The notes below the pieces were generated by a model. That model did not search any database and was not told the origin of the DNA. It was given only the letters and a program-made list of their open reading frames with translations. From positions 1,116,001 to 1,180,000 of the forward strand of contig CAWFTP010000003.1 in NCBI GenBank assembly GCA_963818885.1: a stretch of DNA of 64,000 nt. The letters run 5' to 3'. This document shows, piece after piece, positions 38,173 through 47,585 of this stretch; within the stretch, counting starts at the first letter, position 1, and every line of letters starts with the position of its first letter. This DNA comes from DATFDN01 sp963818885. Lineage in GTDB: Bacteria; Pseudomonadota; Alphaproteobacteria; Acetobacterales; Acetobacteraceae. The translations under genes were made by a program, and so were the position numbers.

Positions 38173-40452
38173 TCAGCCCGCCTTGGCGGCGTCGAGCGCT
38201 GCCAGCACCTTCGGCGGCGACATCGGCAGATGATGCATCCGTACGCCGGTCGCAGCGCGGATCGCATTGCCGACCGCTGCCATGGGCGGAACGATCGGCA
38301 CCTCGCCTACGCCGCGCGCACCGAACGGATGGCGCGGGTTCGGCACTTCGACCATCACCGCCTCGATGCGCGGCAGGTCGGAGGCGACAGGGACCCGATA
38401 GTCGAGGAAGCCCGGATTCTCCATCCGGCCCTTTAAATCGTAGATGTACTCCTCATTGAGCGCCCAGCCGATGCCCTGCGCCGCGCCGCCCTGGATCTGG
38501 CCTTCGACGTAGGAGGGATGGATCGCCTTGCCGACGTCCTGCACCGCCGTGTAGCGCAGGACGGTCGTGCGCCCGGTCTCCGGGTCGACCTCGACATCGC
38601 AGATGTGGCAGCCGAAGCCCGGGCCGGCGCCCTGCGCGTTAAGTGAGACTTCGGAGCTGATCGGCCCGCCAGTGCGCGCTGCCTTCTCGGCGATCTCGGC
38701 AAGCGTCAGCGGCTCGAAACCGCCGGCGTTGGAGCCCGCCGGGTAGGCCGCGCCGTCGCGCCACTCCACCGCCTCGACCGGGATTTCCCAGATCTGCGCG
38801 GCCCGTTCCTTGAGCTGGTGCACGACGCGCTCGCTGGCCTGCGTCACCGCCATGCCGGTCGCGAAGGTGACGCGCGAGCCGCCGGTGACGTGGGTGAAGC
38901 CGATCGAGCCGGTGTCGCCCACGATCGGGCGGACTTTCTCGACGTCAATGCCCAGCACCTCCGCCGCCATGATCGCCATCGACGCGCGCGAGCCGCCGAT
39001 ATCGGGGCTGCCCGATACCACGCTCGCAGTCCCGTCCTCGTTGACGTGGACCGCGCCCGAGGACTCGCCGCCGATGTTGAACCAGAAGCCGCAGGCGATG
39101 CCGCGGCCCTGGTTCGGACCGAGTGGGGCAGTGTAGTGCGGATGCTTCTTCGCCGCCTCTAGCGTCTCGAGGAAGCCGATATCACGGAAGGTCGGTCCGT
39201 AGTGCGTCTTGCTGCCGTCGCGCACGGCGTTCTTCTCGCGGAGTGCGATCGGGTCCATGGCGAGCTTGCGCGCGAGATCGTCGAGCGCGCTCTCCACCGC
39301 CCAGGACGAGAGCGGCGCGCCGGGCGCGCGATAGGCGGCGACCTTGGGACGGTTGGAGACGACGTCGAAGCCCAGCACATCGACATTGGGCAGGTCGTAC
39401 ATCGCGAAACCGCACATGCAGCCCGGCCCGATCGGCGAGCCCGGAAACGCGCCCGCCTGGTATTTCAGCACCTGCTTCGCGGCGACGATCGTGCCGTCGC
39501 GCTTGGCGCCGATCTTCACCTCGATGACACCGCCGGAGGTCGGGCCGGTGGCCTGGAACACTTCCTCCCGGGTCATCACCATCTTCACCGGCCGGCCCGT
39601 CTTCTTGGCGAGCGCGAGCGCGAGGGGCTCGAGATAGACCAGCGTCTTGCCGCCGAAACCGCCGCCGATCTCCAGCGGGACGGCGCGGATGTTGGACAAC
39701 TCCCAGGCGAGCAGCTTGGCGCAGTAGGCGCGCACCATGAACTGGCCCTGGCTCGAGCTGTAGATCTGCGCTTGCCCGTCGGCTGCGACGCTCACGACGC
39801 AGGCGTGCGGCTCGATATAGGCCTGATGCACCGGCTGGGTCGTGTAGCGAGCCTCCACCACAACCTCGGCTTCCCTGAAGCCCTTGTCGATGTCGCCCTT
39901 CTTGAAGACAACGCGCTTGGCGATGTTTGACGGCTTCGACGAGTGCGGCTCGGCGCCCTGGGTGAACAGGTCCTCGTGCAGCACGGGCGCGTCCGGCGCC
40001 ATCGCCTCCTCGACGTCGATGACGTGCGGCAGCACCTCGTACGTCACCTCGATCAGCGCGAGCGCGGCATCGGCGATGGATTGCGACGTCGCGGCCACGG
40101 CGGCGACCGCGTGGCCCTCGTAGAGGGCCTTGTCGCGTGCCATGCAGTTGCGCGAGAGGTCGCGGAAGTTCATCGGCCCCTCGCCGACGAACGCCTCCTC
40201 GGAAGCGATCTCGGGGAAGTCCGCCGCGGTCACCACGGCGCGCACGCCAGGCAGCTTCAGCGCCTTCGAGGCATCGATAGAGATGATCCGCGCGTGCGCG
40301 TGAGGACTGCGCTTGACTTTCGCCCACAACATGCCGGGCAAGATCATGTCGGCGCCGAACTGCGCGCGCCCGGTGACCTTGTCCACGCCGTCCGGGCGCA
40401 CCGGGCGGGTGCCGACGACTTTCAGCTCGGGCTTGCTCACGATGTAGTTCAT
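38173..40452 (-). CDS. Molybdenum hydroxylase large subunit (xanthine dehydrogenase family)
   Basis: The ATG 40452 gives 759 residues. Molybdopterin-binding motifs are EIGGGFGGK, then AYRAPGAP, GGSRVTFATG and the catalytic glutamate segment RGVGEVPIVPP. The AYRAPGAP sequence is not the CoxL-type signature of CO dehydrogenase, so it is an aromatic or heterocyclic hydroxylase or a hydroxybenzoyl-CoA reductase-like enzyme. The substrate is unknown. It overlaps the small subunit gene by four bases (ATGA). Confidence 0.9.
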   Translation of the reverse strand: MNYIVSKPELKVVGTRPVRPDGVDKVTGRAQFGADMILPGMLWAKVKRSPHAHARIISIDASKALKLPGVRAVVTAADFPEIASEEAFVGEGPMNFRDLSRNCMARDKALYEGHAVAAVAATSQSIADAALALIEVTYEVLPHVIDVEEAMAPDAPVLHEDLFTQGAEPHSSKPSNIAKRVVFKKGDIDKGFREAEVVVEARYTTQPVHQAYIEPHACVVSVAADGQAQIYSSSQGQFMVRAYCAKLLAWELSNIRAVPLEIGGGFGGKTLVYLEPLALALAKKTGRPVKMVMTREEVFQATGPTSGGVIEVKIGAKRDGTIVAAKQVLKYQAGAFPGSPIGPGCMCGFAMYDLPNVDVLGFDVVSNRPKVAAYRAPGAPLSSWAVESALDDLARKLAMDPIALREKNAVRDGSKTHYGPTFRDIGFLETLEAAKKHPHYTAPLGPNQGRGIACGFWFNIGGESSGAVHVNEDGTASVVSGSPDIGGSRASMAIMAAEVLGIDVEKVRPIVGDTGSIGFTHVTGGSRVTFATGMAVTQASERVVHQLKERAAQIWEIPVEAVEWRDGAAYPAGSNAGGFEPLTLAEIAEKAARTGGPISSEVSLNAQGAGPGFGCHICDVEVDPETGRTTVLRYTAVQDVGKAIHPSYVEGQIQGGAAQGIGWALNEEYIYDLKGRMENPGFLDYRVPVASDLPRIEAVMVEVPNPRHPFGARGVGEVPIVPPMAAVGNAIRAATGVRMHHLPMSPPKVLAALDAAKAG

Positions 40453-40937
40453 GCTGCCCGCCTCTCTCCGCGAATCTCGGCGGCGGCGTCCATGACGGCC
40501 GCAAGAATCTTGTCGTAACCGGTGCAACGGCAGAGGTTGCCGGCGAGCCAATAGCGCGCCTCCTCCTCCGTCGGGTTTGGGTTGGCGTCGAGCAGCGCCT
40601 TGGTCGCGACGATCAGGCCCGGCGTGCAAAAACCGCATTGTAAAGCGGCGTGCTCCAGGAACTGGCGCTGCACCGGATGGAGCTCGTCGCCGCGCGCGAC
40701 GCCCTCGACGGTGGTGATCGACCTTCCCTCCGCCTCGGCGCCGAGCATCAGGCAGGAACAAACGAGCGCGCTGTCGCAGATGATGCTGCATGCCCCGCAG
40801 TCGCCCGAGGCACAGCCCTCCTTGCTGCCGGTCAGACCCAGCGTGTTGCGGAGCACGTCGAGGAGCGTTTCCTGCGGTTCGCAAAGGAACTCCACAGGCT
40901 CGTCGTTGATGATCGTGCTTACGTGATGCTTGCTCAT
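40449..40937 (-). CDS. Molybdenum hydroxylase 2Fe-2S subunit
   Basis: A 162-residue ferredoxin-like subunit with two [2Fe-2S] sites. The plant-type site is GCASGDCGAC...C; the second is CGFCTPG...CRCTGYDKI. It passes electrons from the molybdenum centre to the FAD subunit. It lies nine bases downstream of the FAD subunit gene and overlaps the large subunit gene. Confidence 0.93.
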   Translation of the reverse strand: MSKHHVSTIINDEPVEFLCEPQETLLDVLRNTLGLTGSKEGCASGDCGACSIICDSALVCSCLMLGAEAEGRSITTVEGVARGDELHPVQRQFLEHAALQCGFCTPGLIVATKALLDANPNPTEEEARYWLAGNLCRCTGYDKILAAVMDAAAEIRGERRAA

Positions 40938-40946
40938 TCTTTGTCC

Positions 40947-41819
40947 TCAGCCGCGTTGCGCGGCGCGTTCGAAGGCGATGGCGGCAGTGCGGCGGGCGAG
41001 CACGCCGGCGATCCTGGTGCGGTACTGGATCGTGCCGCGCTTGTCGGTGATCGGACGGCAGGCGGCCTGCGCGGCGGCGGCGAGCTTGCCGAGCGCCATC
41101 TCGTCCAGCCGCGACCCGATCAACGCCGCGGCGGCGTCCGGCACCAGCAGCGCGGTCGGCGCGATCGCGCCGAGGCAGACGCGTGCTGCGATGCAGACGC
41201 CGTTGGGATCGAGCGTCACGCTGACGCCGCAGCCGACCACGGCGATGTCCATCTCGGTGCGCGGGATCAGGCGTAGATAGGCATCCCCGGTGCGGGGAGC
41301 GGGCTTTGGAAGCCAGAATGCCAGGATGAACTCGCCCTTCTCGAGGGAGGTGCGACCGGGACCGGTGGGAATCTGCTCGACCGGCACCTCCCGCTGACCG
41401 CTCGGACCGACGATGACGGCGATCGCGCCGGCTGCGATCATCGCGGGGACGCCATCCGCAGCCGGGGACGCATTGCAGAGATTGCCGGCGAGCGTCGCGC
41501 GGCCCTGGATCTGGGTCGAGCCGATAAGGTCCATGCCCTCCACGACGCCCGGGAAGGCGTGCTTGAGCCCCTCATGCGCCTCCATCACCGCACCGGGAGT
41601 TGCCGCACCGATGATGAAAGCGCCATCCTCTTCACGGATCCCCATGATCCCAGGGATCCGCTTGGTGTCGACGATCAGATCGGGCCTTAGGCGCCCGGAC
41701 CGGAGCTGCACCAGCAGATCGGTTCCGCCGGAAAGCACCTTGGCGAGACCCGGCGCGCCGGTGAGCAGGCCGATGGCTTCGGGAACCGTCGTTGGAGAGG
41801 CGTAGTTGAGGCTCGGCAT
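40947..41819 (-). CDS. Molybdenum hydroxylase FAD-binding subunit M
   Basis: A 290-residue subunit. Its start, LNYASPTTVPEAIGLLTG, is family-typical. The FAD motif is LSGGTDLLVQLRSG, and IGSTQIQGRATLAGNLCNASPAADG is the second FAD segment. It leads the operon FAD-2Fe2S-molybdenum-MoaD. A 190-base spacer to the divergent lipoprotein gene carries the promoter. Confidence 0.92.
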   Translation of the reverse strand: MPSLNYASPTTVPEAIGLLTGAPGLAKVLSGGTDLLVQLRSGRLRPDLIVDTKRIPGIMGIREEDGAFIIGAATPGAVMEAHEGLKHAFPGVVEGMDLIGSTQIQGRATLAGNLCNASPAADGVPAMIAAGAIAVIVGPSGQREVPVEQIPTGPGRTSLEKGEFILAFWLPKPAPRTGDAYLRLIPRTEMDIAVVGCGVSVTLDPNGVCIAARVCLGAIAPTALLVPDAAAALIGSRLDEMALGKLAAAAQAACRPITDKRGTIQYRTRIAGVLARRTAAIAFERAAQRG

Positions 41820-42011
41820 GCGATCTCCTGGGCGGATGGGGTTCGCGGGGACGCAGCACGTCGCGCGCCGCGCCGCAAGGCGGGCTGATACTCGTCACCA
41901 TCCTAGCGCGCCCAACCGCCCCAGGGTCAAGCTGGCCCCGGGGACGAGCCGGCTTGGCGCGACGCGGCGCGATCCCCTAGAATGAACACCACCAAGCGTT
42001 GAGCTCTCGTC

Positions 42012-42212
42012 ATGACGCGTGTCGTTGCCGGTTTTCTCGGATTGCTTTGTATTGCCGGCTGCGGCGAAATGCCATCGCCGGATCGGGACGAGGCCGGGGG
42101 CGGCTTCGAGTGGCGGAGCCTGCAGGTGCAGCGCGACGTCGAGGCCATCATGCAGGGAATGAACCACGCGCGGGCGCAATCCGAGGCGGTGGCGCGCGCG
42201 CACGCGCCGTGA
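42012..42212 (+). CDS. Small lipoprotein
   Basis: A 66-residue protein with an N-terminal signal and lipobox LLCIAGC (Cys about 17), then a short charged soluble part with a predicted helix (LQVQRDVEAIMQGMNHARAQ). No family recognised. Its stop overlaps the next gene's GTG start (GTGA), so they are likely coupled. Confidence 0.6.
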   Translation: MTRVVAGFLGLLCIAGCGEMPSPDRDEAGGGFEWRSLQVQRDVEAIMQGMNHARAQSEAVARAHAP

Positions 42213-42998
42213 CCCCTTTCCTCACGCTCCTCGCCTTCCTACAAACGTCACACGTGTCTGCGGAGCATGTGCGAATCCCTGAGGCGAATGGAACGTTCCT
42301 CGATGCTGTGCTGGTGCGGCCCGCGGGAGCGGTGACTGGACCCGGTGTCGTCGCACTGCATGGCTGCGGCGGCCCGTTCCCGATGCGTGATGGGCCGTGG
42401 GCGGTCGTGCTCGCGAAAGGCGGACACGTTGTCCTGCTGCCAGACAGTTTCGGCTCGCGCGGCCTCGGCTCGCAATGCGGTGTGAAGGAGCGTAAGGCAC
42501 GGGTCTTGCCGACGCGCCGGGAGGATGCGATCGCCGCAGCCCAATGGCTCGCGGCGCAGCCGGGCACCCCGGCGGGCGGTGTGGTGTTGCTGGGCTGGTC
42601 GAATGGCGGCTCTACCACGCTGTGGACGGCGGACGCCGCGCGCGCCCTCCCGCCGGGCCTGTTTCGCCGGTTCGTCGCCTTCTACCCGGGCTGCATGTCG
42701 GAGATGCGCTCCAGAGGCTTATCGGCCGGCCGCCCCGCTGATGATCCTGGTGGGCGCAAACGATGACTGGACGCCCGCCGCGCCATGCCGGGACCTGGCG
42801 ACGCGGTTTCCGGAGCAGATCAGGCTGATTGTCTATCCCCACTCCTGGCACGATTTCGACGCGGTTGATCGTCCGGTGCGCGTCCGCTCTGGCCTCGCCA
42901 CACCGCCGAGCGGTACCGGGGAAGCGCATGCTGGCACCAACGAGGCGGCACGCCAAGATGCGATGCGGGCCGTGCCGGCGTTCATCGACGCTCCCTGA
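42209..42998 (+). CDS. Dienelactone hydrolase-family protein (frameshifted)
   Basis: The GTG at 42209 starts a signal-like hydrophobic stretch, then a DLH domain: VVALHGCGGPFPMRDGPWA, then LPDSFGSRG with the nucleophile elbow GWSNGG. Near 42720 the frame breaks. In the second frame YRPAAPLMILVGANDDWTPA supplies the catalytic Asp and YPHSWHDFD the His. One extra base explains the break, and the repaired protein has about 262 residues. It is an exported ester- or lactone-type hydrolase; the substrate is unknown. Confidence 0.78.
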
Positions 42999-43001
42999 GC
43001 G

Positions 43002-43964
43002 ATGCCGAGCGATGCGCCATTCTTCATCGTCGGCAGCGGGCGCTCGGGCACAACTCTGCTGCGTTTGGTGCTGGCGGGGCATTCGCGCATCGAGATCCCG
43101 CCCGAGACGTGGTTCCTGCTGCCTCTGACCGCCCGTCTCCCGCTGGTCGAACGGTTATCGCCGACGCAGGTGGAAGAGGCGATCGGGCTCATTATCGGCG
43201 ACTACCGCTGGCCCGACATGGAGATCGCGGCGGTCGACTTCGCGGAGCGAGCCCGCGCGCTGGCCGATCCCACGATCAAGTCGCTGATGGGCCTGATCTA
43301 CGCCGAGCACCTGCGCCGAGCCGGCAAGCCGCGTTTTGGCGACAAGACACCGCCCTATATCGAAATCGTGCCGCAGCTTGCTGCACTCTATCCGGAGGCG
43401 CGGTTCATCCACCTGATCCGGGACGGGCGTGACGTTGCCGCCTCGTTCATCGACGCGCATTTCCACGGCGGTGTTTGGGACAGGGATTTCGAGTGGCGGC
43501 GGGCAGTTCGGCTTGGCCTCTCCTACCGCGCCTCGCCGCTCGCGGAGCGGCTCCTGGAGGTGCGCTACGAGGACATGGTCAGCGACCTGGAGGCGACGAC
43601 GCGCCGCGTCTGCAGCTTCCTGGACGAGACGTTCGAGCCCGGAATGCTGGCCTTCCGTGACTCGATAGCCCGCAAGGTGCCCGCGCGGGAGCTGGTGGTG
43701 CACGGTTCGCTCGGGCGACCGGTATCCGCCGATGCTGCTGCTACCTGGCGCTCCCGCCTGTCGACGTTCGAGTTGTTCCTGATCGAGAGCTGTATCCGCG
43801 GCGAACTCCTGGCCGTGGGCTACCAGCCATATTTCGCGAGCCCTGCCTGGGATCCGGCCATGCGGCTCTCCCGCGCTGGCCTCGCCCGCCTCGGCCGTCA
43901 TCTGCGGCGCGTCATCCAGGGCCTGCGCCGACGCGACCTGCTCCGACGGCAGATCTACATATAG
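43002..43964 (+). CDS. Sulfotransferase family protein
   Basis: A 320-residue PAPS-type sulfotransferase. The 5'-phosphosulfate loop is FIVGSGRSGTTLLR (GSGRSGTT at 11-18). The 3'-phosphate region is RFIHLIRDGRDVAASFIDAHF, followed by RYEDMVSDLEATTRRVCSFL. It would sulfate a small molecule or a surface carbohydrate. The start follows the hydrolase stop by three bases, hence one operon. Confidence 0.85.
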   Translation: MPSDAPFFIVGSGRSGTTLLRLVLAGHSRIEIPPETWFLLPLTARLPLVERLSPTQVEEAIGLIIGDYRWPDMEIAAVDFAERARALADPTIKSLMGLIYAEHLRRAGKPRFGDKTPPYIEIVPQLAALYPEARFIHLIRDGRDVAASFIDAHFHGGVWDRDFEWRRAVRLGLSYRASPLAERLLEVRYEDMVSDLEATTRRVCSFLDETFEPGMLAFRDSIARKVPARELVVHGSLGRPVSADAAATWRSRLSTFELFLIESCIRGELLAVGYQPYFASPAWDPAMRLSRAGLARLGRHLRRVIQGLRRRDLLRRQIYI

Positions 43965-44104
43965 CCCGCATTTCCAAAGGAGGACGCGGGCCGCGTCGTC
44001 GTCCCGATGATTTCCGCAATTGTGCACCGCACACCTGCCGCTTGCACGCGATGGGCAGAAGCGCGCAGCATCGCATTACGGGCAGCGCATGGGAGGAGGA
44101 CGCC

Positions 44105-44536
44105 ATGACGATCGCCGCGATACTTCGTCACAAGGGACAGGAGATATTCACCGTCGGCCCGGCGGCCACGATCGCCGAGGTTGCCGCTCTCTTTACACAA
44201 AGAGGGATCGGCGCCGTGCCGGTGCTCGACACCGATGACCGGCTTCTGGGCATTGTGAGCGAGCGCGACATCATCCGCAGTTTAAGCGCGGTCGGTGCGA
44301 CGACCCTGGAGATGACCGCCGGGCAGCTGATGACGCGCTCCCTACAGCATGCTTCACCTGGTACCACGGTCATCGAGGCGATGCGCCAGATGACCGTTGG
44401 GCGGTTCCGCCACTTGCCGGTGCTGGTCGACAACGAATTGGTCGGGCTGGTCAGCATTGGCGATGTCGTGAAGGCCCGCATCATGGAGCAGGAGGAGGAG
44501 GTCGGCAGCCTGCGCGACTATATCGCCACCGCCTGA
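44105..44536 (+). CDS. CBS-domain pair protein
   Basis: A 143-residue protein made of two CBS domains: VGPAATIAEVAALFTQRGIGAVPVLDTDDRLLGIVSERDII, and ASPGTTVIEAMRQMTVGRFRHLPVLVDNELVGLVSIGDVVK. Such stand-alone pairs bind adenine nucleotides and often regulate other enzymes. A GGAGGA ribosome site precedes the ATG at 44105. No enzymatic partner is obvious. Confidence 0.9.
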   Translation: MTIAAILRHKGQEIFTVGPAATIAEVAALFTQRGIGAVPVLDTDDRLLGIVSERDIIRSLSAVGATTLEMTAGQLMTRSLQHASPGTTVIEAMRQMTVGRFRHLPVLVDNELVGLVSIGDVVKARIMEQEEEVGSLRDYIATA

Positions 44537-44538
44537 CC

Positions 44539-44986
44539 CTACGGGTGTCGGCGGTGCAGCAAGCCAGTGCGGCCAGGCGGGCCACGGCGGACAGGCAAGC
44601 CCCGGGCCGCCGTGACGACCAGGATGCGGGTACTCCTCGTTCAATCCCGGGGAGTGCGAGTGGTAGTCTCCGACCGCGCGCAACAAGTCGCCATTGTCCT
44701 CGATCAGGTAGGTCGCCATGATCGCGCCCGCTGAGGCGATGTTGAAGCAGGGGTCCTGGATCAGGCGCGTGCGAACCACCTCCGGCGCAAGCCCGGTGTA
44801 GCGCGACAGCGCATTCAGCCAGATAGTGTTGACCTGCATCACGCCGAGGTCATCGGTGCCGTTGGCGTTCGGGTGCACTGACCCTACCCGCCCGCCCTCG
44901 ACGGCATGAATCGACGGCAGGACGTGAGGCGGCAGATGGTAGAGCGACGCGATCAGCGCCATGCAGGCGGCGTAGGGGACGGCCAT
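44539..44986 (-). CDS. Lytic transglycosylase-like protein (frameshifted near C-terminus)
   Basis: The first 115 residues show a goose-type/SLT transglycosylase: catalytic Glu30 in SIHAVEGGRVG, then GTDDLGVMQVNTIWL and the LRAVGDYHSHSP ending (the AxxYN-like motif). At 44628-44633 a GGGTAC run breaks the frame. With one base removed the protein continues EEYRILVVTAARGLPVRR and ends at 44539, three bases from the convergent CBS stop, about 148 residues. Left uncorrected, the frame would overlap the CBS gene by 182 bases, which is unlikely. It cuts peptidoglycan, probably for envelope assembly. The start may be 44986. Confidence 0.72.
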
Positions 44987-45079
44987 TGGTGCACCCTACC
45001 GGCGGGCACCGGCCATGGGCAACCGTCACGCAGACCACGCCGCGTAGACACGACCGGCCGCACGCGATAGGGACCGCCG

Positions 45080-46000
45080 ATGCCTTCGCGCATCATGCTC
45101 ACTGGCGCCTCCGGATTCGTCGGAGGTCATCTCACTCCTCGCCTCGCCGCCGCCTTTCCGCGGGCCAGGGTGTTCGCACAACTCGTCGACGTCACCGACG
45201 CCGAGGCGATCACGTCGTTCGTCCGCTCGGCGAGTCCGGACGCGGCGATCCATCTCGCCGCGATCTCCGATGTGGCCTCCGCCCGCGCCGACCCGATGCA
45301 GACTTGGCGGGTCAACTTGCATGGAACGCTGACGCTCGCGAACGCCCTGTTGCGTGAGGCGCCCGATGCGCTTCTGGTGCATGTCTCGAGCGCAGATTGC
45401 TACGGCCGCTCCTTCACCGCCGGTGTGCCGCTCGATGAGCATGCCGTGCTCGCCCCGATGAACACCTACGCCGCGAGCAAGGCAGCGGCAGACCTTGCCC
45501 TGGGTGCGTTGGTCAGTGACGGGCTGCGCTGCATCCGCCTCCGCCCTTTCAATCACACGGGGCCTGGCCAATCCCCCGCTTTGGTCGTCGCTGCCTTCGC
45601 CCGGCAAGTCGCGCGTATCGAAGCAGGTTTGCAGCCGCCGCGGCTGAAGGTTGGTGCGCTCGATCCGCAACGCGACTTCCTCGACGTGCGTGACGTCTGC
45701 GACGCCTACGTCGCCTGCCTGCGCCGGGTGCAGACGTTGCCTTCGGGAACGATCCTGAACATCGCCTCCGGCGTGCCACGCCGCATCGGTGACACACTAG
45801 AAGCGCTGCTTGCGATTGCTGGTGTCACCGCCGACGTGGAGACGGAGAATGCGCTGCTTCGTCCTTCCGAGGTTCCGCTCGCTCAAGGCGATCCCTCCGT
45901 CGCGCGCGCGGCACTCGGCTGGCGGACCACCATCCCATGGGAGCAGACACTGCGGGACGTGTTGGATGATTGGCGGAGGCGGGTGCGGGAAGAGCCGTGA
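45080..46000 (+). CDS. NAD-dependent epimerase/dehydratase, GDP-4-keto-6-deoxy-D-mannose reductase-like
   Basis: A 306-residue extended SDR. TGASGFVGGHL (about 8-18) binds NAD(P). The active-site motif is NTYAASKAA (Tyr-x-x-x-Lys), then RCIRLRPFNHTGPGQSP, the RPFNHTGPGQ pattern typical of GDP-6-deoxy-D-mannose reductases (Rmd). It would give GDP-D-rhamnose for surface polysaccharide. No other sugar genes surround it. Confidence 0.82.
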   Translation: MPSRIMLTGASGFVGGHLTPRLAAAFPRARVFAQLVDVTDAEAITSFVRSASPDAAIHLAAISDVASARADPMQTWRVNLHGTLTLANALLREAPDALLVHVSSADCYGRSFTAGVPLDEHAVLAPMNTYAASKAAADLALGALVSDGLRCIRLRPFNHTGPGQSPALVVAAFARQVARIEAGLQPPRLKVGALDPQRDFLDVRDVCDAYVACLRRVQTLPSGTILNIASGVPRRIGDTLEALLAIAGVTADVETENALLRPSEVPLAQGDPSVARAALGWRTTIPWEQTLRDVLDDWRRRVREEP

Positions 46001-46098
46001 CGGGTGGCGCCGAGCGTAGGCGCTCCTCGCCGCGGGGACTGGCGCAGGCCACGTTTGCGGCTACGCTTGCCGCGGCATCAACCAGAGGGGAACCGAGC

Positions 46099-47010
46099 AT
46101 GACCATCCGCTTCGACGATCGCGTCGTCATTGTCACCGGCGCCGGCGCCGGCATCGGGCGCGAGCACGCGCTGCTGTTCGGCAGCCGCGGCGCCAAGGTC
46201 GTTGTGAACGACCCGGGCGGCGCCGTCGACGGCCGCGGCAGCGCCCACGCGGTGGCGGACAAGGTCGTTGACGAAATCCAGCATGCCGGCGGCGAGGCGG
46301 TCGCAAGCTACGCCTCGGTCAACTCCGAGGCGGGCGGCGCCTCGATCGTAGAGACGGCGATGAAGACCTGGGGCCGTGTCGACGCGCTGGTGAACAATGC
46401 CGGCATCCTGCGCGACAAGGCGTTCAGCAACATGACGATAGAGGACTTCGAGAAGTGCTCGGACGTGCACTACATGGGCACCGTCTATTGCACCAAGGCC
46501 GCGTGGCCGATCATGCGGGAGCGCAAATACGGCCGGATCGTCGTGACCACCTCGGGCTCCGGCACCTCGGGCAATTTCGGCCAAGCAAACTACGGTGCGG
46601 CGAAGATGGCAGTCGTCGGCCTCATCAACGTCCTGCGGCTGGAAGGTGCGAAATACAACGTCCTGTGCAACGCGATCTCACCGTCCGCGCGCACGCGTAT
46701 GACCGAGGATCTCCTCCCGCCGCACCTGCGCGAATTCATGAAGCCCGAATTCGTCTCCCCGGCCGTCGCCTGGCTCGCCTCCGAGCAGTGCAACATAACG
46801 GGAGAGATCATCACCGCGAGCGGCGCGGGTTACGCGCGGCTGCAGTACTACCGCTCGGAAGGCGTGCAGTTTGACCCGCTCGAGAAGGTCACGCCGGAAA
46901 TGGTCGCGGATGCCATGCCGAAAATACTCGACATGAGCAATGCCGCGCCGCAGACGCGCAATCGCGAGCGGATGGAAGCCGCATTGCGTGCGATGGGACG
47001 CATCAAGTAG
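46099..47010 (+). CDS. SDR-family 3-hydroxyacyl-CoA dehydrogenase-like (MFE-2/HSD17B4 type)
   Basis: The start at 46099 gives 303 residues. VIVTGAGAGIGREHALLFGSRGAKVVVNDPGG is the nucleotide-binding motif; NNAGILRDKAF, TSGSGTSGNFGQANYGAAK (Ser-Tyr-Lys) and the Asn-rich SPSARTRMTEDLLP loop are typical of the peroxisomal multifunctional-enzyme-2 SDR domain. It oxidises a 3-hydroxyacyl-CoA. It stands alone here. The frame upstream overlaps the reductase gene and is non-coding. Confidence 0.88.
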   Translation: MTIRFDDRVVIVTGAGAGIGREHALLFGSRGAKVVVNDPGGAVDGRGSAHAVADKVVDEIQHAGGEAVASYASVNSEAGGASIVETAMKTWGRVDALVNNAGILRDKAFSNMTIEDFEKCSDVHYMGTVYCTKAAWPIMRERKYGRIVVTTSGSGTSGNFGQANYGAAKMAVVGLINVLRLEGAKYNVLCNAISPSARTRMTEDLLPPHLREFMKPEFVSPAVAWLASEQCNITGEIITASGAGYARLQYYRSEGVQFDPLEKVTPEMVADAMPKILDMSNAAPQTRNRERMEAALRAMGRIK

Positions 47011-47063
47011 AACGCAAGCTGACGTGACTGGTTCGCCCGCGAGGGTCTCCCCATGATTTGGAC

Positions 47064-47585
47064 ATGCGGGTTGGATCCTCCCGGGCGGCCGTCGTGTTGC
47101 TGCCCGCGCTGCTGGCGCTATCCGGCTGCGGGTCCTTCCTGAGTGCGACCACCGGTGATGTCGCCGGCATCGCTGGCGCCGGCATCGCCAACGCGGTGAC
47201 CAAGGCGCCTGCCGTCGCCACCGGCATTGGCCTCGGCGTCGGCACGGCTGCCAATGCGGGGCTCGCCTATGTCGAACGCAACGTCCATCACGCGGAGCAG
47301 CAGCGCATCGCCGATGCGGCCGGTCCGTTGGCCATAGGCCAGGTCGCCACTTGGAGCGTGCGCCACCGAATTCCGATAGAGGACAGCGAGTACGGCGAGG
47401 TCACCGTCACCAGCGAGACGAGTGGCAGCTTCGTGCGCTGCAAAGACATCGTCTTTTCGGTCGCCCACTGGGAGCGGGGACGGTCTGATCCGTTCTTCTT
47501 CACGGCGTCCATCTGCGGCCAAGGTCGGAACTGGCACTGGGCCAGCGCGGAGCCGGCGACGGAGCGGTGGGGCGCCTTGCAATGA
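47064..47585 (+). CDS. Lipoprotein of unknown family, first of a tandem pair
   Basis: The 173-residue protein has a signal ending LPALLALSGC (lipobox Cys about 20). A Gly/Ala-rich stretch resembling a glycine-zipper follows (AGIAGAGIANAV, GIGLGVGTAANAG). The C-terminal domain has HAEQQRIADAAGPLAIG, TWSVRHRIPIED and ending ASAEPATERWGALQ. The next gene encodes a diverged copy, starting ATGA-overlapped. The start at Met 47064 is chosen over the TTG at 47058. Confidence 0.65.
   Translation: MRVGSSRAAVVLLPALLALSGCGSFLSATTGDVAGIAGAGIANAVTKAPAVATGIGLGVGTAANAGLAYVERNVHHAEQQRIADAAGPLAIGQVATWSVRHRIPIEDSEYGEVTVTSETSGSFVRCKDIVFSVAHWERGRSDPFFFTASICGQGRNWHWASAEPATERWGALQ

Noticed and set aside
44354..44538. 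Lytic transglycosylase reading on through the CBS gene
   Set aside because: A one-base repair gives a good C-terminus ending three bases from the CBS stop; a 182-base antisense overlap is unlikely.
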